Part shown: piece by piece, positions 55,796 through 64,000 of the stretch | How the letters are laid out: each line of letters begins with the position of its first letter | Numbering within the stretch: the stretch's first letter is position 1 | From: Gammaproteobacteria bacterium | GTDB taxonomy: Bacteria > Pseudomonadota > Gammaproteobacteria > DSM-19610 | Length of the DNA: 64,000 nucleotides | Direction: 5' to 3' | Assembly: GCA_011321775.1 (NCBI GenBank) | Contig: DROT01000005.1 | Location: forward strand, 1-64,000 | Translations under genes and position numbers: made by a program | The notes under the pieces: generated by a model | Told to the model about the DNA's origin: nothing | Seen by the model: the letters and a program-made list of their open reading frames with translations, nothing else | The model's database searches: none

Positions 55796-58408
55796 CTACA
55801 ACCAGCGCATGCGCCCGCACTCCAGCGGGTGACTGAGCAGACGGTGCCAGGGATACAGTCGCACCCGGAACTGTTGCAGCCCGCCGGCGGAACAGGTGTC
55901 ATCGGCCTCGAACAGGTCACAGTGGTAGTGTGCGCAACCCTCACTGCCGTCTCCAACCAGGCGAAAAGGCACATGATCACTGGCGACGAAGGCACCGTCC
56001 TCGTCGCGGTGTCCGACCAGGCACTCGACCACCAGGTCCTCGCTGCGGAGACCGTTGAGTTCCACCTCCACGTCCAGCGACAACGGTTCCCCGGCGGTAA
56101 TCGTTTCCGGTAGCGGCCGCAGCAGTTTCGCGCGCACGCCCGGCCAGCCGCGCTCGATCCCCGCCTTCCAGGCCGCCAGTTCGCGTGCGCCGGCGGCATC
56201 GTCCTGTGCCAGCCTGCGCCCGCCCCGCGCCGCCGGCGCATAGGACTGGCGCAGATAGTCCTTGGCCATGCGGATGGTGTTGAAGGCCGGCAACACCGTC
56301 TTCATCGATGCCTTGGAACGTTTCACCCAGGCTTCGGGTTCGCCTTCCTCGTTGTGCTGGTAGTAGCAGGGGATGACCTGGTATTCGAGGGTATCCAGCA
56401 GTTCGCGGGCCTCCTGGCGCTCGCGCTGCCGGGGGTCCAGCTCCAGGTAGGGCTCCAGACCCCAGCCGTTGTCTCCATCCCAGGCCTCGTCCCACCAGCC
56501 GTCGAGCACGCTGAGGTTCACGGCACCGTTGATGGCCGCCTTCATGCCCGAGGTGCCGCAGGCCTCGAGCGGATACTCGGGGTTATTGAGCCACACGTCG
56601 ACACCGGGCAGCAGGTCGCGGGTCATCGACAGATTGTAATTCTCGAGCAGGATCAGGCGGCCCTGGAACTCCGGTCGCTGGCTGATCTCGAAAATACGCC
56701 GCAGCAACTGCTGGCCCGGCAGGTCGTTGGGGTGCGCCTTGCCGGCGAATACCAGCAGCACCGGTCGTTGCGGGTCGTTGATCAGCCGGGCCAGACGCTC
56801 GAGGTCATGGAACAGCAGGGTGGCGCGCTTGTAGGTGGCGAAGCGGCGCGCGAAACCGATCACCAGCGTACCCTTGTTGGCGGCATTGAGGTTGACCGTC
56901 AGGCGGTCGGCGATGGCTCGGGTAGCGGCACAGCGGCGGTATTGCAGCAGCGCCCGCCGACGCACGTCCTCCAGCATGGACACCTTGAGGATCTGGCGCA
57001 CGCTCAGGAACACGTGATCGGGAATGTCGTCGATGAACCGGTGCCAGAAGTCGCGGTCGGTCATCTTGGCGCGCCAGCCACCGCCCATGTACATCTCGAA
57101 CAGCGCCACCCAGGGCTGTGCCAGATAGGTATCGACGTCGGCACCGTTGGTGACGTAGTCCATCGGGTTTTCCGCTGGCTGGAGTTCCGGCCAGACGTAG
57201 GCGCTCATGCGCGAGGCCACGCGCCCGTGAATACGGCTGACGCCGTTGCGGAAGCGCGACCCGCGCAGCGCCAGGCTGGTCATGGAGAAGGCCGCCGGCT
57301 GTTCCGGCACCGATCCCAGTGCAAACAGGCGTTCCGGCTCGATTTGCAGTTCATCGATGAAAGTCCCGAAGTAGTCGCGGATATCGTCGACCGGGAATAC
57401 ATCGTGACCGGCCGCCACCGGCGTGTGGGTGGTAAAGGCGGTATTCGCCGCCGCCAGTTCCAGGGCGCTGCCGAAATCCAGCCCCTGCGCCACATGCTCG
57501 CGACAACGTTCCAGCACCAGGAAGGCGGCATGACCCTCGTTGATATGCCATACCGTCGGCCGCAGGCCCAGGGCCCGCAACGCCCGTACGCCGCCGATGC
57601 CGAGCACGAGTTCCTGCTGCAGGCGCATGTGACCGTCACCGCCGTAGAGCTGCGCGGTGATCCGGCGATCCTGCTCGGAGTTCTCGGGCACATCGCTGTC
57701 GAGCAGGTAGAGCCGGATCTGCCCCACCTTGACGCACCACACCTTGAGTTGCAGCGCACGCCCCGGCAGATCGACGCTGACGCGCAGCTCGCCGCCGCCC
57801 TCATCCGCCACCGGCGTGACCGGAAGATCGCGCGGATCGGTACTCGGGTAGACGGCGTGCTGGCTGCCGTCACAGTCGATGCGCTGGCTGAAATAACCCT
57901 GACGATAGAGCAGCCCCACGCCGACGAAGGGGACCCACAGGTTGCTCATCGCCTTGCAGTAGTCGGCCGCGAGGATGCCGAGACCGCCGGCATAGATGGG
58001 CATGCTCTCGTGAAAACCGAACTCGGCGGAAAAATAGGCCACCAGGTCCGCCTCCGGGTCCAGCCAGGCGTCGATCGAGGTGGTCGGCCGCTCCTCGCGG
58101 TAGGTATCGTAGGCCGCGAGCACATGGCGGTATTCCGCCAGCAGGATGGGATCGCGCGCCGCCTCGTCGAGCCGGCGCTGGCGCAGCCGCCGCAGGAACA
58201 CCCGCGGGTTGTGCGCACAGGCATTCCAGCAATCGTTGTCGAGGTGCCGGAACAGGCCGCGCACGGTGCCGTTCCAGCTGTAATAGAGGTCGTTGGCCAG
58301 TTCGCCGAGGCGGCTGAAGCGCTCCGGCAACACCGGCTGGATCTCGACGCTGAAATGCGTCCCCGGTGTATCTTCGCTGCCGCCGTCGCCCGCGCTCACC
58401 CCGCTCAC
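55796..58408 (-). CDS. glgP: alpha-glucan (glycogen) phosphorylase, short/GT35 archaeal-type
   Basis: Releases glucose 1-phosphate from glycogen or maltodextrin. 870 aa. A DUF3417 N-terminal region (LGELANDLYYSWNGTVRGLFRHLD) marks the alpha-glucan-phosphorylase type rather than E. coli GlgP. The catalytic core has YSAEFGFHESMPIYAGGLG-like sequence, NEGHAAF, and the pyridoxal phosphate region EACGTSGMKAAINGAVNLSVLDGWWDE. Divergent from the PFOR operon. Would supply hexose phosphate to the zwf-gnd-xfp route. Confidence 0.95.
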   Translation of the reverse strand: MSGVSAGDGGSEDTPGTHFSVEIQPVLPERFSRLGELANDLYYSWNGTVRGLFRHLDNDCWNACAHNPRVFLRRLRQRRLDEAARDPILLAEYRHVLAAYDTYREERPTTSIDAWLDPEADLVAYFSAEFGFHESMPIYAGGLGILAADYCKAMSNLWVPFVGVGLLYRQGYFSQRIDCDGSQHAVYPSTDPRDLPVTPVADEGGGELRVSVDLPGRALQLKVWCVKVGQIRLYLLDSDVPENSEQDRRITAQLYGGDGHMRLQQELVLGIGGVRALRALGLRPTVWHINEGHAAFLVLERCREHVAQGLDFGSALELAAANTAFTTHTPVAAGHDVFPVDDIRDYFGTFIDELQIEPERLFALGSVPEQPAAFSMTSLALRGSRFRNGVSRIHGRVASRMSAYVWPELQPAENPMDYVTNGADVDTYLAQPWVALFEMYMGGGWRAKMTDRDFWHRFIDDIPDHVFLSVRQILKVSMLEDVRRRALLQYRRCAATRAIADRLTVNLNAANKGTLVIGFARRFATYKRATLLFHDLERLARLINDPQRPVLLVFAGKAHPNDLPGQQLLRRIFEISQRPEFQGRLILLENYNLSMTRDLLPGVDVWLNNPEYPLEACGTSGMKAAINGAVNLSVLDGWWDEAWDGDNGWGLEPYLELDPRQRERQEARELLDTLEYQVIPCYYQHNEEGEPEAWVKRSKASMKTVLPAFNTIRMAKDYLRQSYAPAARGGRRLAQDDAAGARELAAWKAGIERGWPGVRAKLLRPLPETITAGEPLSLDVEVELNGLRSEDLVVECLVGHRDEDGAFVASDHVPFRLVGDGSEGCAHYHCDLFEADDTCSAGGLQQFRVRLYPWHRLLSHPLECGRMRWL

Positions 58409-58646
58409 CTCCCTTCGTTCGCACCCCCTGCCGGCAGACGCTGGCGGCCGGCGGGCTGTGCCCCTGTCTCAGGGTTCCCGTCTGATCTATACTCGGGCCG
58501 GTCAGGTGCCAAGGCCCCCCCGCAGCGGCATCACCGGACAACCGAAAGTCAACGCTGAAAGGAGTATCCTTCGTGCAGTTATTCAGCGCAAGTCCCGACG
58601 CCGGGACACCAGGACGTGCCACCAGCGGGCACAGGGGACGGGGCGC

Positions 58647-60290
58647 ATGGGCATGAATTCGCGGGACATGACGCCGACGCCGGATCCGACCCGTTTCGCC
58701 GGCACCGGCGCGCGGCGTACCCGGCGGCCGGTATATGTCGACCTGCTGCCGCCGTGCAACAATGCCTGCCCGGCGGGCGAGAACATTCAGGCCTGGCTGG
58801 CGCTGGCGCAGGCCGGCAAGTTTCACGAGGCCTGGCAGCAGCTGATCCGCGACAATCCCCTGCCTTCCATTCACGGGCGCGTGTGCTACCACCCGTGCGA
58901 GTCCTCCTGCAATCGCAGCTCCACCGACAGCCCCGTCAACATCCACGCCATCGAGCGCTTTCTCGGCGACCAGGCGCTGGAACACGGCTGGAAACCGGAG
59001 TTCGAGGCGCCGGAAGGCGGCGGGCGCATCCTCGTCATCGGTGCCGGACCCAGCGGCCTCTCGGCCGCCTATCACCTGACCCGGCTTGGGCACAGGGTGG
59101 AGATCCACGAGGCCGGGCCGGTGGCGGGTGGCATGATCCATTTCGGCATCCCCGCCTACCGCATGCCGCGCGCCGAACTGCACGCCGAGGTGCAGCGCAT
59201 CGAGGACATGGGTGTGAAGATCGTGCTCAATCACCGTGTCGAGGATGTGCTGGCGGAGCGCGAACAGGGCGGCTTCGACGCCGTGTTCGTCGCTGTCGGC
59301 GCCCACATCAGCAAGAAGATCGACATTCCCGGCCGCGACGCGGGACGCATCATGGATGCGGTAAGCTTCCTGCGCAGCGTGGAGGCGGGCGAGCCGTTGA
59401 AGCTGGGGCGCAAGGTGGCGATCTACGGCGGCGGCAATACCGCCATGGACGCCGCGCGCACGGCCAAGCGCCTCGGCGCCGACGAGGCGGTGATCATCTA
59501 TCGTCGCGACCGTGCCAGCATGCCGGCGCACGACTTCGAGGCCGAGGAGGCGCTCGAGGAAGGCGTCAAGATCAAGTGGCTGCGCACCATCAAGGAAATC
59601 GACGACACCACCTTCAAGGTGGAGGAAATGGAACTGGACGAGAACGGGCGCCCGCAGCCCACCGGTCGCTACGAGACCCTCGAGGCCGACGCGCTCATCC
59701 TCGCCGTCGGCCAGGATACCGACACCGCCTTCCTGTCGCGGGTGCCGGGCATCGAGTTCAAGCGCGACGGCACCGTGGTGGTCGGCGAAGACATGATGAC
59801 CGGCCATCCGGGCATCTTCGCCGGGGGCGACATGGTCCCCAGCGAGCGTTCCGTGACCGTCGCCGTCGGCCACGGCAAGAAGGCCGCCCGCCACATTGAC
59901 GGCTACCTGCGCGGACAGCCCTACCGCCCGCCACCGAAACACCCGGTCGTGGGGCCGGAAAAACTGCACCTCTGGTTCCGCACCTACGCGCCCCAGGTGG
60001 AACAGCCGGAGTTGCCGCCGGAACAGCGTACCGCCGGCTTCGAGGAGATCCTCAAGGGGATCGGCGCCGACGAGGCACTGTTCGAGTCCAAGCGCTGCCT
60101 CTCCTGCGGCAACTGCTTCGAATGCGACGGCTGCTACGCATCCTGTCCCGAACACGCCGTCATCAAGCTGGGACCGGGCAAGCGCTACCGCTACGACTAC
60201 GAGCTGTGCACCGGCTGCGCGGTGTGCTACGAGCAATGCCCCTGCCACGCCATCGAGATGGTTCCCGAACCCGGCACCGAAGCGGAGTAA
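58647..60290 (+). CDS. GltD-type NAD(P)H flavoprotein with C-terminal 2[4Fe-4S] ferredoxin
   Basis: 547 aa. The N-terminal cluster region has CNNACPAGE and CYHPCESSCNR; the FAD loop is ILVIGAGPSGLSAAYHL and the NAD(P)H loop VAIYGGGNTAMDAARTA. The C-terminus carries two cluster motifs, CLSCGNCFECDGCYASCP and CTGCAVCYEQCP. ATG 58647 follows AGGGGA; ATG 58653 is possible. Directly upstream (7 nt) of the pyruvate:ferredoxin oxidoreductase, so it probably exchanges electrons between ferredoxin and NAD(P)H. Confidence 0.93.
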   Translation: MGMNSRDMTPTPDPTRFAGTGARRTRRPVYVDLLPPCNNACPAGENIQAWLALAQAGKFHEAWQQLIRDNPLPSIHGRVCYHPCESSCNRSSTDSPVNIHAIERFLGDQALEHGWKPEFEAPEGGGRILVIGAGPSGLSAAYHLTRLGHRVEIHEAGPVAGGMIHFGIPAYRMPRAELHAEVQRIEDMGVKIVLNHRVEDVLAEREQGGFDAVFVAVGAHISKKIDIPGRDAGRIMDAVSFLRSVEAGEPLKLGRKVAIYGGGNTAMDAARTAKRLGADEAVIIYRRDRASMPAHDFEAEEALEEGVKIKWLRTIKEIDDTTFKVEEMELDENGRPQPTGRYETLEADALILAVGQDTDTAFLSRVPGIEFKRDGTVVVGEDMMTGHPGIFAGGDMVPSERSVTVAVGHGKKAARHIDGYLRGQPYRPPPKHPVVGPEKLHLWFRTYAPQVEQPELPPEQRTAGFEEILKGIGADEALFESKRCLSCGNCFECDGCYASCPEHAVIKLGPGKRYRYDYELCTGCAVCYEQCPCHAIEMVPEPGTEAE

Positions 60291-60297
60291 TTCAGCC

Positions 60298-63200
60298 ATG
60301 GGCGCAACCAAGAAGTCTGTCACCCTGGACGCCAACGAAGCGGTGGCCTGGGTCGCCTACCGCGTCAGCGAAGTCTGTTCCATCTATCCCATCACGCCGT
60401 CCTCGCCGATGGCGGAACACGCCGACGAATGGTCGGCGCGCAAGATCAGGAACATCTGGGGGCAGGTGCCGGACGTCATCGAGATGCAGAGCGAGGGCGG
60501 CGCCGCCGGCACCGCCCACGGCGCCCTGCAGACCGGAGCCATGAGCACCACCTTCACCGCCTCCCAGGGGTTGATGCTGATGCTGCCGAACATGTACAAG
60601 ATCGCCGGCGAGCTGACGCCGACGGTGTTCCACGTGGCGGCGCGTTCGCTGGCGGCACAGGCGCTGTCCATCTTCGGCGACCACCAGGACGTCATGGCGG
60701 CGCGCACCACCGGCTTCGCCCTGCTGGCCTCCGCCTCGGTGCAGGAAGCGCACGACCTGGCGCTGGTGTGCCACGCCGCCACCCTCGAGGCGCGGGTGCC
60801 CTTCATCCACTTCTTCGACGGCTTCCGCACCTCCCACGAGGTGAACAAGATCGAACGGATGTCGGAAGACGACATCCGCCACATGATCGACGACCAGCTG
60901 GTCTACGACCATCGCCGCCGGGCGCTCAATCCGGACCGTCCCTTCATCCGCGGCACCGCACAGAACCCGGACGTCTATTTCCAGGGACGCGAGAGCGCCA
61001 ACCCCTTCTACCTGGACACGCCCGGCATCGTCCAGGAGGCCATGGACCGCTTCGCCGCCCGCACCGGCCGCCAGTACCACCTGTTCGACTACCACGGTGA
61101 TCCGCGGGCCGAGCGCGTGATCGTGGTCATGGGCTCGGCCGCCGAGACCGTGATCGAGACCCTCGAGGTGCTCAATGCCGGCGGTGAAAGACTGGGCATG
61201 GTGAACGTGCACCTGTTCCGCCCCTTCTCCGCCGAACACCTGCTGCAGGTGCTGCCGGACAGCGTGCGCGCCATCGCCGTCCTCGACCGTACCAAGGAGA
61301 TCGGTTCGGCCGGTGAGCCGCTGTACCAGGACGTGATTACCGCGCTGATGGAAGCCCACGCCGGCGGCCGCCCCGGACCGCTGCCGCGCGTCATCGGCGG
61401 CCGCTACGGACTGTCGTCGAAGGAGTTCACGCCGGCCATGGTCAAGGCGATCTTCGAGGAACTGGGCTCATCCGCACCGAAGAACCACTTCACCATCGGC
61501 ATCCACGACGACGTCACCCACACCAGCCTCGACTACGATCCGGGCTTCGATATCGAAGCGGAGAATGTCACCCGCGCGCTGTTCTTCGGACTGGGTTCCG
61601 ACGGCACCGTCGGGGCCAACAAGAACAGCATCAAGATCATCGGCGAGAATACCGAACTGCACGCCCAGGGCTATTTCGTCTACGACTCGAAGAAGTCGGG
61701 TTCGCAGACGGTGTCGCACCTGCGCTTCGGACCCCGGCCGATCCGTGCTCCCTACCTGATCCAGTCGGCCAATTTCATCGCCTGCCACAAGTTCAATTTC
61801 ATCTACAAGACGGAGATCCTGAAATACGCGGTCGACGGCGCCGTATTCCTGCTCAACAGCCCCTGGCCGCCGGACCAGGTATGGGAGCAGCTGCCGCGAC
61901 CGGTCCAGCAGACCATCATCGATCGCAAGCTCTCGCTGTACGTGATCGACGCCTCCAGCGTCGCCCGCGAAGCCGGCATGGGTCGACGCATCAACACCAT
62001 CATGCAGACCTGCTTCTTCGCGCTCTCGGGCGTGCTGCCGCGCGACGAGGCCATCCGCCAGATCAAGCACGCCATCGAAACCACCTATTTCAAGAAAGGC
62101 AAGGCGGTGATCGAGCAGAATTTCCGCGCCGTGGACGCGGCCCTCGATCACCTGCACCGGGTAGAGATCCCGGCCGGCGTCAGCAGCGACCGCGACCTGG
62201 ATCCGGTGGTGCCAGCCGAAGCCCCGCCCTTCGTGCGCGAGGTCACCGCGAAGATGATGCACGGCGAGGGCGACGCCCTGCCGGTGAGCATGCTGCCGGT
62301 GGACGGCACCTACCCCAGCGGCACCACCCGCTGGGAGAAACGCAACATCTCCGACTTCGTGCCGCAATGGGATCCGCAAACCTGCATCCAGTGCGGCAAC
62401 TGCAGTTTCGTGTGTCCCCACAGTGTCATCCGCGCGCGCTTCTATCACGAGAGCATGCTGGAAGGGGCGCCCGAGGGTTTTCCCTCGGCCGAGATCACAG
62501 CCCGCGGCTTTCCGGAGACCCGCTATACCCTGCAGATCTACCTCGAGGACTGTACCGGCTGCGGCCTGTGCGTGGAGGACTGCCCCGCCATCCATGCCGA
62601 GGATCGCTCGCGCAAGGCCATCAACATGACCCCCAAGGACGCCATCCTGGAACAGGGCCGCGAGCACGTGGCCTTTTTCGAACGACTGCCGGTCAACCCG
62701 CGCGCCCAGGTCGACTTCTCCTCGGTGCGCGGCGCCCAGTTCCTGGAGCCGCTGTTCGAGTTCTCCGGTGCCTGCGCCGGTTGCGGCGAGACCCCCTACG
62801 TCAAGCTGCTGTCGCAGCTGTTCGGCCCGCGGCTGCTGGTTGCCAATGCCACCGGCTGTTCCTCCATCTACGGCGGCAACCTGCCGACCACCCCCTGGAC
62901 CTTCAACCGCGACGGCCAGGGGCCGGCCTGGTCCAATTCCCTGTTCGAGGACAACGCCGAATTCGGCCTCGGCATGCGCATCGCGGCCGATCACCACATG
63001 GATATCGCCAAGCAGTTGCTGCGCCAGCTGGAGCCGCAGCTGGGCAAGGAGTTCGTGGACGCCCTGATCGACAACCAGCAACGCATCGGAGCGGAGATCC
63101 GCGCCCACCGCAAGCGCGTCGAGACCCTGAAACAGCGATTGCAGGAAATCGACGATCCCAGGGCACGGGATCTGCTGTCGCTGGTCGACCACCTCATCCG

Positions 63201-63870
63201 CCGCAGCGTGTGGCTGGTGGGCGGCGACGGCTGGGCCTATGACATCGGCGCCGGCGGACTCGACCACGCGCTCGCCAGCGGCCGCAACATCAACGTGCTG
63301 GTACTGGACACCGAGGTCTATTCCAACACCGGCGGGCAGATGTCCAAGGCGACACCCACCGCCGCGGCCGCCAAGTTCGCCTCCGCCGGCAAGCGCATCG
63401 GCAAGAAGGACCTGGCCATGCAGGCGATCTCCTACGGCAACGTCTACGTCGCCCAGATCGCCATGGGCGCCAATCCGCAGCAGACCCTGCTGGCGATGCG
63501 CGAGGCGGAGGCCTATGCCGGTCCCTCGCTGATCCTGGCCTACTGCCCCTGCATTGCCCACGGCTACGACCTCCGCGAAGGCCTCAGTCACCAGAAGATG
63601 GCGGTGGAGAGCGGCTACTGGCCACTGATCCGCTACAACCCGGAACTGCGCAAGCGCGGCCAGCGGCCCTTCGTGCTCGACTCGCCGCGTCCGCGGATCG
63701 CGCTCAGGGACTATGCCTACAACGAGATGCGTTACCGCATGCTGCTGCGCACCAACCCGGAAGAGGCCGAACGCCTCATGGAACGCGCCCAGGAACAGGT
63801 GAACCTGCGATGGGAAACCTACGAGTACATGGCCCGGCAGGAGCCGGCCCGATTCGCGCCGGTCGCCTGA
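60298..63870 (+). CDS. nifJ: pyruvate:ferredoxin (flavodoxin) oxidoreductase
   Basis: Oxidises pyruvate to acetyl-CoA and CO2, reducing ferredoxin. 1190-aa single chain with domains in the usual order: alpha (DANEAVAWVAYRVSEVCSIYPITPSSPMAEHADEW), gamma (DVTHTSLDY onward), a 2[4Fe-4S] insert (CIQCGNCSFVCP; CTGCGLCVEDCP) and a TPP domain with CAGCGETPY and GGDGWAYDIGAGGLDH. All key residues present. Oxygen-sensitive, so it is expected to serve low-oxygen growth or CO2 fixation in reverse. Confidence 0.97.
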   Translation: MGATKKSVTLDANEAVAWVAYRVSEVCSIYPITPSSPMAEHADEWSARKIRNIWGQVPDVIEMQSEGGAAGTAHGALQTGAMSTTFTASQGLMLMLPNMYKIAGELTPTVFHVAARSLAAQALSIFGDHQDVMAARTTGFALLASASVQEAHDLALVCHAATLEARVPFIHFFDGFRTSHEVNKIERMSEDDIRHMIDDQLVYDHRRRALNPDRPFIRGTAQNPDVYFQGRESANPFYLDTPGIVQEAMDRFAARTGRQYHLFDYHGDPRAERVIVVMGSAAETVIETLEVLNAGGERLGMVNVHLFRPFSAEHLLQVLPDSVRAIAVLDRTKEIGSAGEPLYQDVITALMEAHAGGRPGPLPRVIGGRYGLSSKEFTPAMVKAIFEELGSSAPKNHFTIGIHDDVTHTSLDYDPGFDIEAENVTRALFFGLGSDGTVGANKNSIKIIGENTELHAQGYFVYDSKKSGSQTVSHLRFGPRPIRAPYLIQSANFIACHKFNFIYKTEILKYAVDGAVFLLNSPWPPDQVWEQLPRPVQQTIIDRKLSLYVIDASSVAREAGMGRRINTIMQTCFFALSGVLPRDEAIRQIKHAIETTYFKKGKAVIEQNFRAVDAALDHLHRVEIPAGVSSDRDLDPVVPAEAPPFVREVTAKMMHGEGDALPVSMLPVDGTYPSGTTRWEKRNISDFVPQWDPQTCIQCGNCSFVCPHSVIRARFYHESMLEGAPEGFPSAEITARGFPETRYTLQIYLEDCTGCGLCVEDCPAIHAEDRSRKAINMTPKDAILEQGREHVAFFERLPVNPRAQVDFSSVRGAQFLEPLFEFSGACAGCGETPYVKLLSQLFGPRLLVANATGCSSIYGGNLPTTPWTFNRDGQGPAWSNSLFEDNAEFGLGMRIAADHHMDIAKQLLRQLEPQLGKEFVDALIDNQQRIGAEIRAHRKRVETLKQRLQEIDDPRARDLLSLVDHLIRRSVWLVGGDGWAYDIGAGGLDHALASGRNINVLVLDTEVYSNTGGQMSKATPTAAAAKFASAGKRIGKKDLAMQAISYGNVYVAQIAMGANPQQTLLAMREAEAYAGPSLILAYCPCIAHGYDLREGLSHQKMAVESGYWPLIRYNPELRKRGQRPFVLDSPRPRIALRDYAYNEMRYRMLLRTNPEEAERLMERAQEQVNLRWETYEYMARQEPARFAPVA

Positions 63871-63907
63871 GCAGGATGCGCTGGCGCAGCAACGAACGGA
63901 GACCCGC

Positions 63908-64000
63908 ATGACCAGGCTCAGCGATTATGACACCAGCCACCGGACGGAAGCGGTGGTCAGGGAAAACAGGCGCATTACGCCGGAAGGCGCCCCGGAAGTA
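63908..64000 (+). CDS. start of an unidentified gene, cut by the window edge
   Basis: ATG 63908 opens a frame of 31 codons to the edge (MTRLSDYDTSHRTEAVVREN, then RRITPEGAPEV). It is 37 nt after nifJ on the same strand, so likely in the operon. The start is reminiscent of ferredoxin-reductase-like flavoproteins, but too little is visible to name it. Confidence 0.6.
   Translation, partial: MTRLSDYDTSHRTEAVVRENRRITPEGAPEV

Noticed and set aside
57870-60335. 821-codon minus-strand frame
   Set aside because: Overlaps the start of glgP and is antisense to the flavoprotein-ferredoxin gene; no family resemblance.

Overview
The window is a GC-rich, gene-dense stretch (about 65% GC by eye) of a Gammaproteobacterium, most likely a sulfur-oxidising or facultatively anaerobic Chromatiales-type organism. 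The pointers are a tusA-dsrE2 sulfur-transfer pair, hemN and another operon behind FNR/Anr-type boxes, a pyruvate:ferredoxin oxidoreductase and a hemerythrin/NnrS-like cluster. No rRNA, tRNA, CRISPR array, transposase or phage gene was seen. The genus cannot be fixed from the sequence alone.

Left part (1-26 kb), mostly housekeeping: the start of an RND efflux outer-membrane lipoprotein (cut by the window edge), a baeRF-type 'host attachment' protein, an outer-membrane barrel, tusA-dsrE2 divergent from a TetR regulator with two matching operator-like sites, an MFS carrier, aroC, hemN, prmB, a copper/cytochrome-oxidase assembly pair (SCO and PCuAC) joined to psd, an HD-CBS-HEPN-like fusion protein, a Kef-type antiporter, a giant AsmA protein, an OmpA-like lipid-free protein, a glycine-zipper protein, an L,D-transpeptidase, suhB, a lipase-like hydrolase, a SlyD-like isomerase and an SCP2-like protein.

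Centre (26.2-38 kb), the most striking locus: a 14-gene operon with Mrp-antiporter genes (mrpE, F, G, an MbhD-like gene, an MbhE/MrpB fusion, mrpC, mrpD), a second NuoL-like subunit, then NuoH-, NuoB-, NuoC- and NuoD-like genes, a 2[4Fe-4S]-ferredoxin/GltD-type NAD(P)H flavoprotein fusion and a rubrerythrin-like gene. The order is that of archaeal mbx (membrane-bound sulfane reductase) operons. The NuoD-like subunit has lost the quinone-binding histidine and tyrosine of complex I and keeps only one cysteine of each NiFe-binding pair, so it looks like neither a quinone reductase nor a hydrogenase.

Right-centre (38-49.8 kb) and 55.8-64 kb: a sugar-storage and fermentation set. It comprises gnd, zwf, glk, a small RRM protein, phosphoketolase, a glycogen-debranching enzyme, pta and ackA on one strand, then alpha-glucan phosphorylase divergent from a GltD-ferredoxin fusion and pyruvate:ferredoxin oxidoreductase. 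Together these could turn glycogen into hexose phosphate, NAD(P)H, acetyl phosphate/ATP and reduced ferredoxin; the last could feed the mbx-like complex (inference).

Between them lie a two-gene operon (glycosyltransferase-like plus 2OG-Fe(II) oxygenase) behind a well-placed FNR-type box, a 207-bp inverted-repeat element, a DUF4202 gene, and a hemerythrin/DUF2249/NnrS-like cluster probably linked to nitric oxide or oxygen stress.
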